Assembly: GCA_018343915.1 (NCBI GenBank)
Contig: JABRWF010000003.1
Location: 744,001 to 808,000, forward strand
From: Agroathelia rolfsii
Lineage: Eukaryota; Basidiomycota; Agaricomycetes; Amylocorticiales; Amylocorticiaceae
Direction of reading: 5' to 3'
DNA: 64,000 bases
The position numbers and the translations under genes were made by a program. The notes beneath the pieces are model-generated. The model ran no database searches and was not told the DNA's origin. It saw nothing but the letters and a program-made list of their open reading frames with translations. Shown here one piece after another: positions 10,954-21,917 of the stretch (position 1 is its first letter; every line of letters starts with the position of its first letter).

Positions 10954-12683
10954 ATGCAGTCCACACCGGATTCCGAGGCAAAACCTGTATGCCTTGTTTC
11001 ATTTGGACAAAATATATCAACATTTGATGGACTCGGAACTGTCGTGAACACAGGCGCTTTCAGCCTCCGTACATGATGTCCGATACTTATCGTCCCTTTT
11101 ACGTGGTGTAAACTTCGGAAATGCTCGTCGCATCCTGTTCTGAGATGTATTCTGTTTGGACTGATGTTAGAATGGTTTTCTACTACCAGCGCGCCACAGT
11201 TATGATCAGCGAAAACGGACTTTGCGTCTATGTCGAAGAAGCCCGGACACTCCTAGGTAACATCCCTTCTTGGTTGGTTCTTTTATTGTCCTCGTAAAGG
11301 GATGCTATATCCGGCACTTTGCATTGACTAAGCAATCGGAATAGGAACCGCGTGGATAGTGGCTCGGTCATTTGATGAATTTGAGTTCTGTCCTACCATT
11401 TCCGAGAGACTGTCACCATCAGTCCTTGGTGGTGAACATACGCGCCCAGAAAATGGACTGGATGACGAGCAAGACGAAATAGAGATCCCACAAGAAGAGA
11501 CCGTGGTGTTTGAAATACCGCTCAATACGTTATTGGAATGTCTAAACATATTCGGTACGGCAGGCTCTTCGTCAATGGCGTCTAAACAATCTTCCAAATC
11601 AAAGAAATGGAAGCCCCTTGGCGAAGATGATGGAGGCGACGAAGGTGCTGAGGATGAGGACGGGGTCAACAGCAATCGCGGAGGAAGCAGAGGGCGCAAG
11701 AACGTTACCCGAGACGATATGGCTGATAATACACGCATCGAGCAGTATTTTGGAAGCAATGAATCCACGACCGCCGTGAGAATTGTATTTCCTGGTCCAG
11801 GACATCCGTTGAAGCTCTTTATGTAATTCTCTCTTGATTCCCTGGTCCAACATCTTCTAATTATTCATTAGTACAGAAGACGAAGATGGGCCAACATCTG
11901 CCGTTGAGATAACCACCTTTGATCCTGAACCTCGACTAGAGCTACCATTTGACAGTGAAAGAACGTATGTACATCCTATAATAATTTTTCTTTCATCCTC
12001 TAACAATCGCCCTTGCTTTTATCAGTGTCTTAAAGATAATCTTGAAAGTACGTTTGTCTTATACTTTCGCAATGCGCTCTCATTCCTCATAATGCATATA
12101 GTCGTCCTGGCTACAAGATGCCCTATCGGAAGTTGATCCGTCTTGTGACCAACTGACTATCATTGGAAATCCGCCCATGCGGAAGAGCAGAAGCTCTCGT
12201 GGCCCTTTGGTCAAGCCTATGTTGCGTCTCAAGGCAAACGGAGCTTTTGGTACTACAGAAGCAAGTCTTTTCGTTTCTCTGGCTATCTGTGCATCATACC
12301 AACAATCTCTATAGATGGATTATCCGAACGACCGGGATGTTCTTGAAACATTCAATTGTGAAAACACTGTTAGCTTTACGTAAGTTTAATTCTTCTCCTG
12401 TCGCCCAGGTCATATCTCGATCCTCTCTTCCACAGATATCGATTTGTTCACATCTCAAAAGCATTGCGCGCTTTGCAAAGCAGTACAAAGACATGTCTGC
12501 GGATAGATGACGAAGGGCTGCTTCACTTGCAATTTATGATGCCTCCGCCTCGAATAACGGCGGGCAACAAAAGTTCAAGCAGCTCCTTCATCGATTTTGC
12601 AGCAAGTCTTATCCAACTTTCCAATAACTTAATAGAGTATATTAACATCCACGCAGTGTTTGTCGATCGATACCGAATTATAA
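10954..12683 (+). CDS. rad1: DNA damage checkpoint clamp subunit Rad1 (9-1-1 complex)
   Basis: Subunit of the Rad9-Hus1-Rad1 ring, a PCNA-like clamp loaded at damaged DNA to activate checkpoint kinase. Start 'MQSTPDSEAKP' (10954-10986), then 11054-11122 'HDVRYLSSLLRGVNFGN', 11190-11256 'RATVMISENGLCVYVEEART', and 11345-11822 with 'TVVFEIPLNTLLECLNIFG'. Later exons give 'AVEITTFDPEPRLELPFDSE', 'SSWLQDALSEVDPSCDQLTI', 'MDYPNDRDVLETFNCENT' and 'LLHLQFMMPPPR'. The end reads 'FIDF' then 'CLSIDTEL', stop at 12681-12683, matching the family's C-terminal 'FRCLPLD'. An acidic/basic insert at about residues 120-155 is unusual. Two introns appear to use GC donors (12261-12314 and 12602-12656). The donor after 'NFGN' at 11123 is not GT either and remains uncertain. 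Confidence 0.88.
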
Positions 12684-12938
12684 AAAAATCTAGCGCAATG
12701 GGCAAGCAATGGCTCCAATCTATCGATCCATCTCCACCTATCTCTATGTGATTAAATCAAGCCATCCAGGAAGTTGCTAGATTTGGGCATAGGTGTAGGC
12801 GGGATAGATTTGGAAGGAGTGGAGTGAGATAGGGCAACGTAACCGTAGTCTGCAAGAATTGAGTCGAAGCTGGCGGGACCTGTGGTTGCTGATGTTGTAC
12901 AATAATTAGCTCAATAGGACGTGATATGATGAGTGATA

Positions 12939-13950
12939 CTAACATGAAGCAACTTTGTTGGCACGTGCAGAAGCATCGAGGAAACCATTAACGATAAGAC
13001 GACGAATTGCGGGACCATCCAAGGCCTTGAAGATATGTCAGTAAAGAATTATAAGTACATTCTTAAAAGAGACAAACAGGTGGAGGTGCTGGCTTGAGCA
13101 CAGCTGGTGTTTTGGATTCATTGGGCTTAGGCTTGTCAGTCCCGTGAGGACTGGACGCCTGACCGAGATAAGCCAGAACATCGCCCTTGGTCAGCATACC
13201 CCTGATTCCAGTACCCTTGATCTTCGCTGCGTCTGTGACATTGTTCATGATAAGCAAACGCTGGACGGACGGGAGGAGAGGTCTTGAATGCTTTGGTGCA
13301 TGGTGAGAATAGACTGGAGGTGCTGTCTGCGACTCTGACTGTGACTTAGGCTGTGACGAGGACACAGATGGCTCAGCAGCAGATGTTGAGTTGGCCTCAG
13401 GCTTGAAAGACGAAGAAGGTTCTTCTTTGGGGACTTCCAAGTTGGAAATATCATCTCCTTCTTCAGCGAGCAAGGCAATGATTTTGCCTACTGCAACATT
13501 TTTTGAGCCATTTGAGACCTGTGCGGTGCGTCATTAAAACCGCTTACTTGCGTTGATCGTATACGTACAATAATCTTCCCCAGTACGCCGTCTTCCTGAG
13601 CTTCGACGTCGATTGTAGCTTTGTCAGTTTCCTAATATATAAAACATTAGCCTGGAATTACGGGCAGCAAGAATGCATGTGTGAACAGACAATCTCGAGC
13701 AGAACATCCCCAGCACTGAAAGATTGGCCTTCGTCGACTTTCCAGCTTGCAATCCCACCTTCTGTCATGGTTGGGGACATGGCAGGCATTTGCATGTTCG
13801 TGATGGCGTAGCGTGCCGACGTCTTGTGCAGCCCTAAGCATACACGACCAATGTAAGCCGGCTCTCTGAGTGGTTTCAGGTACTAGATTCACCTCGCTGC
13901 CATGGCGCTGCCTTGGAGAGGGGACGTGTTGCTCTGGTCCACGACTGCAT
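12939..13950 (-). CDS. PDX1: Pyruvate dehydrogenase complex protein X (E3-binding)
   Basis: Mitochondrial adaptor that holds E3 (dihydrolipoamide dehydrogenase) in the pyruvate dehydrogenase complex. ATG at 13950-13948 opens a basic presequence ('MQSWTRATRPLSKAAPWQR') ended by an intron at 13892. Next comes a lipoyl domain: 'MPAMSPTMTEGGIASWKVDE', then 'ETDKATIDVEAQEDGVLGKI' with the lipoylated Lys in DKA. A Ser/Pro-rich linker follows, then the peripheral-subunit-binding domain 'PSVQRLLIMNNVTDAAKIKG' and 'GIRGMLTKGDVLAYLG'. The last exon reads 'ALDGPAIRRLIVNGFLDASA' and stops at 12941-12939. There is no room for the roughly 230-residue E2 acyltransferase domain, so this is protein X and not E2. 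Confidence 0.88.
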
Positions 13951-14282
13951 TTCGAGACTGGGAAATGGCAATGTAGTAATTGCTTCGGCGGAAGCAAACG
14001 GAGAACACTTCTGATCAATGATTTCAAAGTCCGCTATTCCAGCGCTCCTGCTCATTAATTGCTGCAGTCACCGCGACCGCGACTGGCTGCTTCTCCTTTG
14101 GTCGCTACATTGCTTGCACTCCGGACTGACACTGGTCTACATTGCACTTTTGTGACGGAGATATAGGGGCTATAAATTACCAATTCCTATTCTTACTGCA
14201 CCCTAGGCTTGGTCTGCACCAACCCTTACGTCCTCACGTCTTGTCAAGATTTCAAGTCTATAATAACAGCACACTTTCTTTC
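13951..14282. promoter_or_regulatory. Divergent promoter region, PDX1 / SCAP
   Basis: 332 bp separate the two start codons. I see no distinct box. Open frames crossing it look like chance continuations of the flanking exons. Confidence 0.4.
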
Positions 14283-17200
14283 ATGATTGGAACAGGCGTG
14301 CTTAGTCGTATAAGAACTCAAGGACAAAGGTTCTTCTATGAATTTGGATTGTGAGTCTGGGGAACACTGTATAATGGCCAACACTCCATTAATGACTGCA
14401 ACGATAGACACTGTGCAACTCATCAGATCCGAATCATTCTTGTATCATGTGTGGTCATCACATCCCTATTCTATCCCGCCTTGGCGATGTACGCATCGAA
14501 ATACTCCCTTTCTCTGTCGGACTCGACTGCCCAAATACTTGATTCTTTCCTATCAACGAGCCCAATTGCTTTGACTCATACTCCTCGAGACCTTCATGAC
14601 ATCTGGACAAGTCATAGTCCAATTCAAGTGCGTGAAGATGCATTATCGCGAATAAACTGCGGAAACGATCGCACATTGCGTGTTGAGAAAATACTCGTTC
14701 AAAGCCCTCTGACCGAGGAAAGCCTAAACTACCACATCTTGGCTTCAACACTTGGACTGGAACGCCGTATTAATAACATGATATCTACGCGTGGCTTGAA
14801 TTGTCTCCGACGGAATGATGGCCACTGCTTTGTGGTTAGTCCCCTTGCCTATTGGAATTACAACATCGATTCTATGATGCAGGATGATGATGTCATGGAT
14901 ACATTATTATCTACTCGCAATGTTTCTGTGGCAGGAATTACTGTTACTCCACAAATGGTTCTTGCCGGACGCGTTCTCAACGAGTCTTCCGAGGACAAGT
15001 ACGAATCCGCGCGATATTTGGTGCTCAGCTATTTCTTCCCCGAAGAAGACTGCGTTCGTAGCAACGATCATCTTGCCTGGATCGACCTGGTAAAAGAGGC
15101 GGCCGGTCCGTCTGCCAAGGTCATTACTGTTCTACAACCTCCTACATTACTCGCACTACAGGTAAAATATCCTCGGATCAAACATATATGATAACTGACG
15201 TAGGTCATTAGTATTCCGCAGAAAGACTTACTGTCGGAATGTCTGGATTGTCAATATTCCTGTATACTTGTTATCTAGGCTTCTTCGCCTATGTCACTTG
15301 GTTCATGCGGCGCATCGGAGCTGTACACTCGCGCCTTGGTTTGACATTCACAGCGCTGGTAGAAATCTCAGTCAGTACGATCACTAGTCTGAGTGTCTGC
15401 GCTCTCGTCGGATTCAAAGTAACAATGGTCCCTTGGTAAATTGTTTCGCAATTTAAGACGTGCAGTGAACCTTATATTTGTTTCAGGGAATTACTTCCTA
15501 TCGTCATCGTATTTGTTGGTGCAGAAAATATGTTTAGTTTGGTGCGTTGGTGCCGTTTTCTCTCTCTCTTTTGTGATACATCAGCTTACGTCCAAACAGG
15601 TGGATGCCGTCGTAAAAACATCTATCACACTGAATGTCAAAACACGCATTGCTGAAGGCCTGTCCCGTGCGGGGACATCAAATACGTTGAAGGTTGTTTC
15701 ATACAATACTATTTTGGGCACACTTGCGGTGTTTTCTTCGGGAGCTATTCGTCAATTCTGCGTTTTTGCCATTGTCGTCTTGGTGGCACATTGGTTTTTG
15801 GCACATACATTCTTCTGTGCTGTCTTGGCTATAGATCTGCAACGCCTGGAGGTGAGATGCATTTGCACGATACCTCTTCTCTTCCTACTTACGAATGTCT
15901 GGTTCATTAGCTGGATGAATTACTTCGTCAAAATGCGAGCTTGGCACCTTCAGCTGGCATTCCTTCTAGCAGAACCTTGACTTCTCAGTCCGAGAGCAAA
16001 TGGAAGCGTTACATTCTTACTAGTAAACGCAGTCTTCAAGGCCGTATGACTAAGAATATTAGTCTTCTTATAGTAAATAAAACCAGCCAGCGATTTAGTT
16101 TAGCCAACTCACCAATTTTGTCAGCTTCTTGCCATCACTGCCACGTTGTATTATACTACAGTGCCTCATCCCCGTCAAGTCAAAACCGATCCATCAGGTC
16201 CCGCATGGGGAGCACTGTCGCGTATTCGCACTCCTGGACCTGCGACACAAGAGACTTCTTCAGCAGTTGCTTTATGGAATTTGCTCAGCGCCGACTCAGA
16301 TGATCTCATCCATGTTCGTATGGAAATGCCGACCACTGTAGTGCTCAGCTCCCATAACTGGGCCAGTACAGATGGCGTACACCGACCAGCCCGGTCTCGT
16401 TTATCAATGCGCGGGCTCACTCCGGTGATCAACATGTTCAAGTATGTCGTGGGTCCGATAGCTGTCACTACCACCCTTCTCTACGGATTGCTCTTGTACC
16501 TCCTCAAGGATACAGAGCTACTAGAGGCGCAACGCCACAAACTCGATTCAGACTCGCCCGAAGCCCGAGAAGAAATCTCCTTGGAGGGTGTAGCCTCGTT
16601 CCAGGCCCTACCGAGAGGGTTTTCTTGCGATATCGATCTTATTTCTTCGAGCGATGATGGCACCATTGTTGCTGCCGTTAGCGTTCATGACGAAGTGGTT
16701 ATCTGGCGGAAATCGGGCAAGGGCTACATATCACAGATGATAGACCCCAAGCAATTTTTACTTCGTGCCGCTAGTACATCCAGTGCTGCATCTGTCATCA
16801 CGGCCATTACTCTAAGCCATTCCGGTCTCCTTTGCGCTATGGGTACAGGAACTGGGATCATAGGGGTCTATAGCCTCCGTGGCTCTATTCCAGAGCTGAA
16901 GCATATCCTGTCGACGGGTGCAAGTACAACAATTCAGCAACTCCATCTGTACGATGACGAAGGATCGAAAGATGCTTTACTGGCACTATTTGACGGTGGA
17001 GGAGTCCTCAAGTGGACCTTCGCTCCCCAACTTGATGTTACCACGATTTCGGCTCCTGGGATGCAATTCGTCCCTAGACTGATAGCAAGCTCACGTGGAA
17101 AGGAAAATCTTCTCCTTCTCACTCTTAGTCGGCCTGATGGTTCTCTGAAAGTGGTTGATTTAAATGGCTCCGCTTCAGATTGTGTTATCCAGCCTGGACG

Positions 17201-18269
17201 CCCAGAAGACAACGTTACGAAGGTCACGGGATGTTACATCGACGTCGGCAAGAAGCGTCAGGTCATCCTTGCAGCCGCCACGACCGAGGGCATCGTATCC
17301 CTATGGGATGTCCTCACAGGAGAATTCATCTATAACTTCAACATCAACTTTGATGACGCTTATGGCGAAATTGGAGACCTTTTCATCACTCCCATCCCCC
17401 TTCATGCGTGCCGCTACTGCGGAAGCATACCCGCTGACAGCTTCTGCGTTTCATTCTCGATTGGAAACCTCGTCCTCGTCCATGAGGTAACTATCCCGAC
17501 CTCCAATAGGGGCTGTGCGTGCATCCAGAGCCAGCCCAGGAAGACGCTGACCCGCGAGAGTATGTTCACCCGACGCCCACGCACTGCGAGCGCGTCATCC
17601 TTAACAGCGCCCACATCGAGGCAGGGCTCGCCATCCCTACCGACACGGGAGATATCCGACTTTCCTATTTCGGCACATGGCGTTCATTCGCGTCGTGCGT
17701 CGGAAAAGGACCCCGCTCGTCGTCCTCCGATTGAAGGCCTGTATCCACTGGAAGAACGGGAGTGTTTGTTGAATGTGGTCCCAAGGGAGAATCATCCATT
17801 CTTGGCGCCGTCGTCATCATCTCTGTGGAAAGACATGAACGTACACCGTGTTGCCGAGGTCGTATGCGAGCGAGGCTGCTGGGGCGTTTCGGAGCATTTC
17901 ATCCTTGGCGTGCGCCGGAGGCTACGCTCCTCGCCATCTAGAACAACAAAGTCGTTTGAATTGACATCTACGGCAAGCAACGGCCTCACCCCCGCGTCTC
18001 TTGATAAATGGGAACTCTGGAAATTTGACCCCCTTTCCATGCGTATCCGGTCCTCGGCGCTTGGGGTGTTGCAGCAGGGTCCCGTCATCGTTGGTGGTAC
18101 ACAGAACAACAAAGACACGGGGTTCGATAAGACGGCCATAGCCGCATCATCGCTACCGCCCCGTCTACCCTTCACACGCGTCCGACCATTTTCTGGAGGG
18201 AAACGGTTCGGGTTCGCAGGATTCGGGAACACGCTCGGATTATTCTCTCTGAAGATTGCTTCGCTATAA
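14283..18269 (+). CDS. scp1: SREBP cleavage-activating protein (SCAP)
   Basis: ER membrane sterol sensor that escorts SREBP for processing when sterol or oxygen is low. The N-terminal exon reads 'MIGTGVLSRIRTQGQRFFYE' and joins, by an intron with donor GTGAGT, to a first membrane segment 'ATHQIRIILVSCVVITSLFY'. A lumenal loop has 'CFVVSPLAYWN'. Sterol-sensing-domain helices lie at about 15240-15900, including 'LSIFLYTCYLGFFAYVTWF', 'ELLPIVIVFVGAENMF' and 'IVVLVAHWFLAHTFFCAVL'. The last membrane helix ('VVGPIAVTTTLLYGLLLYLL', about 16450) leads into a WD40 C-terminal half encoded by one long exon (16146-18269). WD-type strands include 'IVSLWDVLTGEFIYNF' and 'VHDEVVIWRK'. A Ser/Arg-rich insert lies near 17560-17720. 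No SREBP gene is in the window. Confidence 0.88.
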
Positions 18270-18939
18270 TTCAGAAATCTACCTCTTTGTCCCTACTTCC
18301 TCTATCTCGCCTGTATTCGTTTTGTATTCATGCCAGTGCTTTCTCCGTTGCTGTGTCTCATACGAAACATTCAAATTTAATGTGGATACTTAATGTGGAT
18401 ACTGGATCGCATGTTTGGATCACCGTTTATATTTTATCCGGTTGTTTCCATAATTCTTTTATGTTACTGGATAGCATTCTGTATGATGGACGAATAAAGC
18501 ATGGATGGATCAACAAACTAGAAAGTGGTATTTAGCAAAGCTTTTGTTTCCATTATGATAACAGTATCCTTGATGATAATCGGAAAACTTGAACACTATA
18601 TGGACGTGAATGCTAGTGAGCCTTACAAAGGCGGAAAGTATATAAGAGGAAGAAGCAATGGTAACTTATGTGGTATTATGAGCGAAAAGTACGGAGCACA
18701 AGAAAATCGTTGACTGTTCAAGGAGTATAAGCCGAGGAAGACCCGAATATCCACGTGGGAGAGAGTGTGTGTGTAAGGGGATAGGGAATATGGGAGAGGA
18801 ACGTGAGAGGAACGTCAGCAAAACAAAAAAACAAAAACAAAAACAAAAAAGACAAGAAATCCTGGCAACACTTTTTACGCAGCTCAATTAATCTATCAAA
18901 GACGAAAAGACGAAGGAAGAAGGCAGGGTGCCGGAAAGA
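18270..18939. other. Convergent intergenic region, SCAP / KNR4
   Basis: Holds both 3' ends. An A-rich simple repeat of A4-7/C units lies at about 18820-18850. I see nothing coding. Confidence 0.5.
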
Positions 18940-21569
18940 CTATGCGGTGTCCTTCGTAATCGTCTTTACGCTGCTTACAGAGTCCGATTTCTTTTTCCCG
19001 CCAGCGAGTTTTCTCAAGCCGGAGGATAGACTTTTCCTGTGCTTTTCCTGTTTGCCATCCTTATCCGATGTAGCAGGAGGTGGCGTGCTTGGTGACTCTT
19101 CAGGGGCTGGTGCAGGAGATAGATCTTCTGCGGCGTCCACAGCTGGGACCTCCTCTTCGACGGGAGATTCTTCCATAACACCCGACGTACCTCCTCCGCC
19201 CACCAATCTAATGGTCTGCGCGGGTTCTTCCTCCTCTCCTTCTTCCTCTTCTTCCTCTTCTTCCCCTTCCTCTTCCTCCTCTTCTTCCTCTTCCTCGTCC
19301 CCTTCTGATTCCTCGGTCGTCTCATCCGAAACCGCCGATGCCGTCGCGGTGACAGCAACAGGCTCAGACACAGCAGCCGTCACCACAGGCTGTGGCAGAT
19401 CCGTCGGGCTGACCACGTCCACCGCAGAAGACCCCGTTTCCGACACAGGCCCAGACGTAGTGTGTATCTCAGACGATACACTCCCGGACGAGGACACGAC
19501 AGGCGAAATAGCAGACGTCGAAACCTTCGATGAGACAGATTCATCATTGCTCGTGATCTCGGTATCGACGAGCAAATCGGTGATGTCACTCATGCCACTA
19601 CCCGACTGGGTAGGCAGATGGCTCGTTGGAGAAGCGGGTCCATCGATCTGGCCGATCGAACGTCGGGAGGAGGAGCGGGAATGCATGAGAGGATGCGAGC
19701 CTTTGTCCATTTTTCGCGGCGAGAGGCCGTGTTCGATGTCCCGTATGGGTGCCCGGCCAGATTCTTCTTCTTCCTCAGAGTCGACATCGGAAGATGCGGT
19801 GGAATCGGGAGGCGATGGTAAAGAGGCGATGTCACTTGGGGTTGGGATGGCCACTGGGAGAGGGGTCGGAGGAGGTTTGGAGATGGATATCGCGGGCACT
19901 GGGCCGTTAACAATAGGACTATTGTGTTCAACGTGAGGGGCCGAATCATCCTTGACGACAGGGATGGGGACCTCGGCACCCGAGCCTCCTGCAACAGCGG
20001 CAAAACCCAAAATACTCTCATCGAGTGCCAGTGTCATTCGCTGTGCAGGATGAGTGAGAATGTTTTCACATGATGGCCATTGACGAGCAGTCTATATCAC
20101 CTTTTTCTTCTCTTCCGAAGGAGCAAACGTATCTTCAGGTAGGACACCAGCGTCGCGCCACTTTTTGAGACTCTTGTCTGCCCATGCCTCTAGTACGTTC
20201 CAACCACGATACTCGCCCGTTAATCGCATACTTGTGGGACCTGACACTCCGCCGCCATCTCCCTGACCCCTACCACCATCGAAGAAGTAGCTTTCATAAC
20301 CAATATCATCTTCACTGTTATCGCTGCCCTCAGCATTGTGAGTTTCTAACTCGTATCCGTCGCCACTCTCAAGATCATCCACAAAGTTCGCCAACCATCT
20401 TGCCCAGCCGGCTGGACCATCACCACTCCACAGGACAACCTTGGTGTCAAAATCACGCCCGAAAACAATGACCTGACCTACAGCGCCACCTTTATCAGGA
20501 TTCAGGTCGACGCCGATATAATTTCCAGCCTTGTCAGCCACCAGTGGTATCCATCCCCGCTGAGAATATTCCCGGCGCACCCAGTCAGGCGGGACAGAAC
20601 GCATAACCTCGCGCAGGCGTACGTTTCCACCTGTAGCGGGATCTTCGTCGACTTCGCGCCAGAAACGCCATTCTTCCAAAACATCCTCGAGGGGAAGGAG
20701 AGTAAGACCAAAGAAGAGACCATCACTGCAGCCGGCAGCCGATTCGGCTTCCTGCCCATCTACTTGGAGATACGATTCACGCACGGGCTGGGGGAGGGCA
20801 AAGCCGAATTGCATTTCGATTTGGGCAAGATCCTGGGGGAGGATGCCGTAATTGAGCGTGTCGCCCAGCTCTGGATAGTTGCGGTGAAGCCAGGTACGTA
20901 GACGTGCCCATGTCTGAGGCAAAGGTGGGTAAGACGCTGGTGGGGACAGCGGCGAAGATGGCTGATGTAAGGGCAGGAGGGAGTTGGGTCTCGACTTTGA
21001 GCTACGGATCGATGGGTGATCAGTAAAAGGAAAACGTGGTTTATTATCCAAAGACATCGAAGGAAAAACAAAAAGAACGATAATGGAAACAGTGGTGATG
21101 GTACGTAAGACATAATTGCCGAATATGCGGTGCCAATGGACGACCAGGCGGGATGGTAAGGATCATGTTTTGGGAAAATGCCCGAAAAAGAGGTCATGAT
21201 AAGAGGCCTGGAGTAGACGTTACACCTCTTTTGCAGAGGGATATTATATGATCTACAATTACTTGTATGGAAGGAAAAATGCCCAGAGGGACAAATCGTC
21301 GTGGAGGATAAGGCCTGATATGTCGTCACTCACGATGTAGTAAAGTAGCCACCAAATGACATGCGTGTGCTGTCTGCAGATTGTAGAGGGGGATACGTAA
21401 ATGAGGCCTGAGAGCCAGGTGTCTCGAGGAGTTCAGGGTTGAATGCATCTGGGTGGACTGGGGATGAGGTAGGGAGGGAGAATGCCTCGTCGGTGGACGA
21501 GATGGCCTGGTTGCGCCTCGAGTTCTGGGAGCCGTCGAAGCCGCCGAAGAGAGAGCTAATCCAGCCCAT
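18940..21569 (-). CDS. KNR4: KNR4/SMI1 family cell-wall regulator
   Basis: In yeast Knr4/Smi1 links cell-wall synthesis to the Slt2/calcineurin pathways. Exons 21569-21334, 21001-20101 and 20040-18940 stay in phase and give about 745 residues. Exon 1 starts 'MGWISSLFGGFDGSQNSRRN'. The SMI1/KNR4 domain fills exon 2: 'TWARLRTWLHRNYPELGDTL', 'YGILPQDLAQIEMQFGFALP', 'VRESYLQVDGQE', 'GLFFGLTLLPLEDVLEEW', 'WIPLVADKAGNYIGVDLNP'. Exon 3 is mostly disordered, Ser/Pro-rich, with a glutamate tract encoded by 19225-19305 and a Lys-rich end ('LRKLAGGKKKSDSVSS'). Such acidic, disordered tails are common in fungal Knr4. The ATG at 21057 inside the first intron is not needed. Confidence 0.9.
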
Positions 21570-21917
21570 GTGCGCACAAGAGGGAGAGAATGCAAGAGAG
21601 AGGCTGGAGTGTTTGGGATGGGTTACTGACGACGACAACGACGACGACGGCGGGAAGATGTTCAGAGTCGCCTGCAGCAGCTTGCACACAGGCGAAACGC
21701 TGCTGGCTTGGCTTGGCGGAGTGCTTCCTCCGAGCCTGCCTGATGGGGAGTCTCGGCAGACCAATTCGTCATATATGGATATTTTTCGGAAGAGTAACAA
21801 GTATAACCACGTGATATACGTCACGGTCACGCACCCCCCCCCCGCCACGATCACGTTGGTCAAAAGCAGCCGCGGACAAGTTCAAGTTGTTGTTCAAGTC
21901 CAACCGAACACACGACC
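21570..21917. promoter_or_regulatory. Divergent promoter KNR4 / MSC7 with a CACGTG box
   Basis: 348 bp. A perfect CACGTG E-box is at 21808-21813, about 105 bp before the MSC7 ATG. A run of C with one interruption follows at about 21832-21843. CACGTG is the site of bHLH regulators such as Cbf1; regulation here is inferred. Confidence 0.4.

Noticed and set aside
12684..12751. Rad1 continuing to the stop at 12749-12751
   Set aside because: Read-through gives no Rad1-like end, while splicing at 12602-12656 gives 'CLSIDTEL', matching the family's C-terminus.
18803..19936. Long 377-codon + strand frame rich in Ser
   Set aside because: It is the antisense of the KNR4 glutamate/serine tail; repeats keep the opposite frame open. 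No ATG context or domain.
20092..21057. KNR4 starting at the internal ATG 21057
   Set aside because: The first 18 codons lie in an intron; joining 21334 to 21001 keeps phase and gives the longer, better N-terminus.
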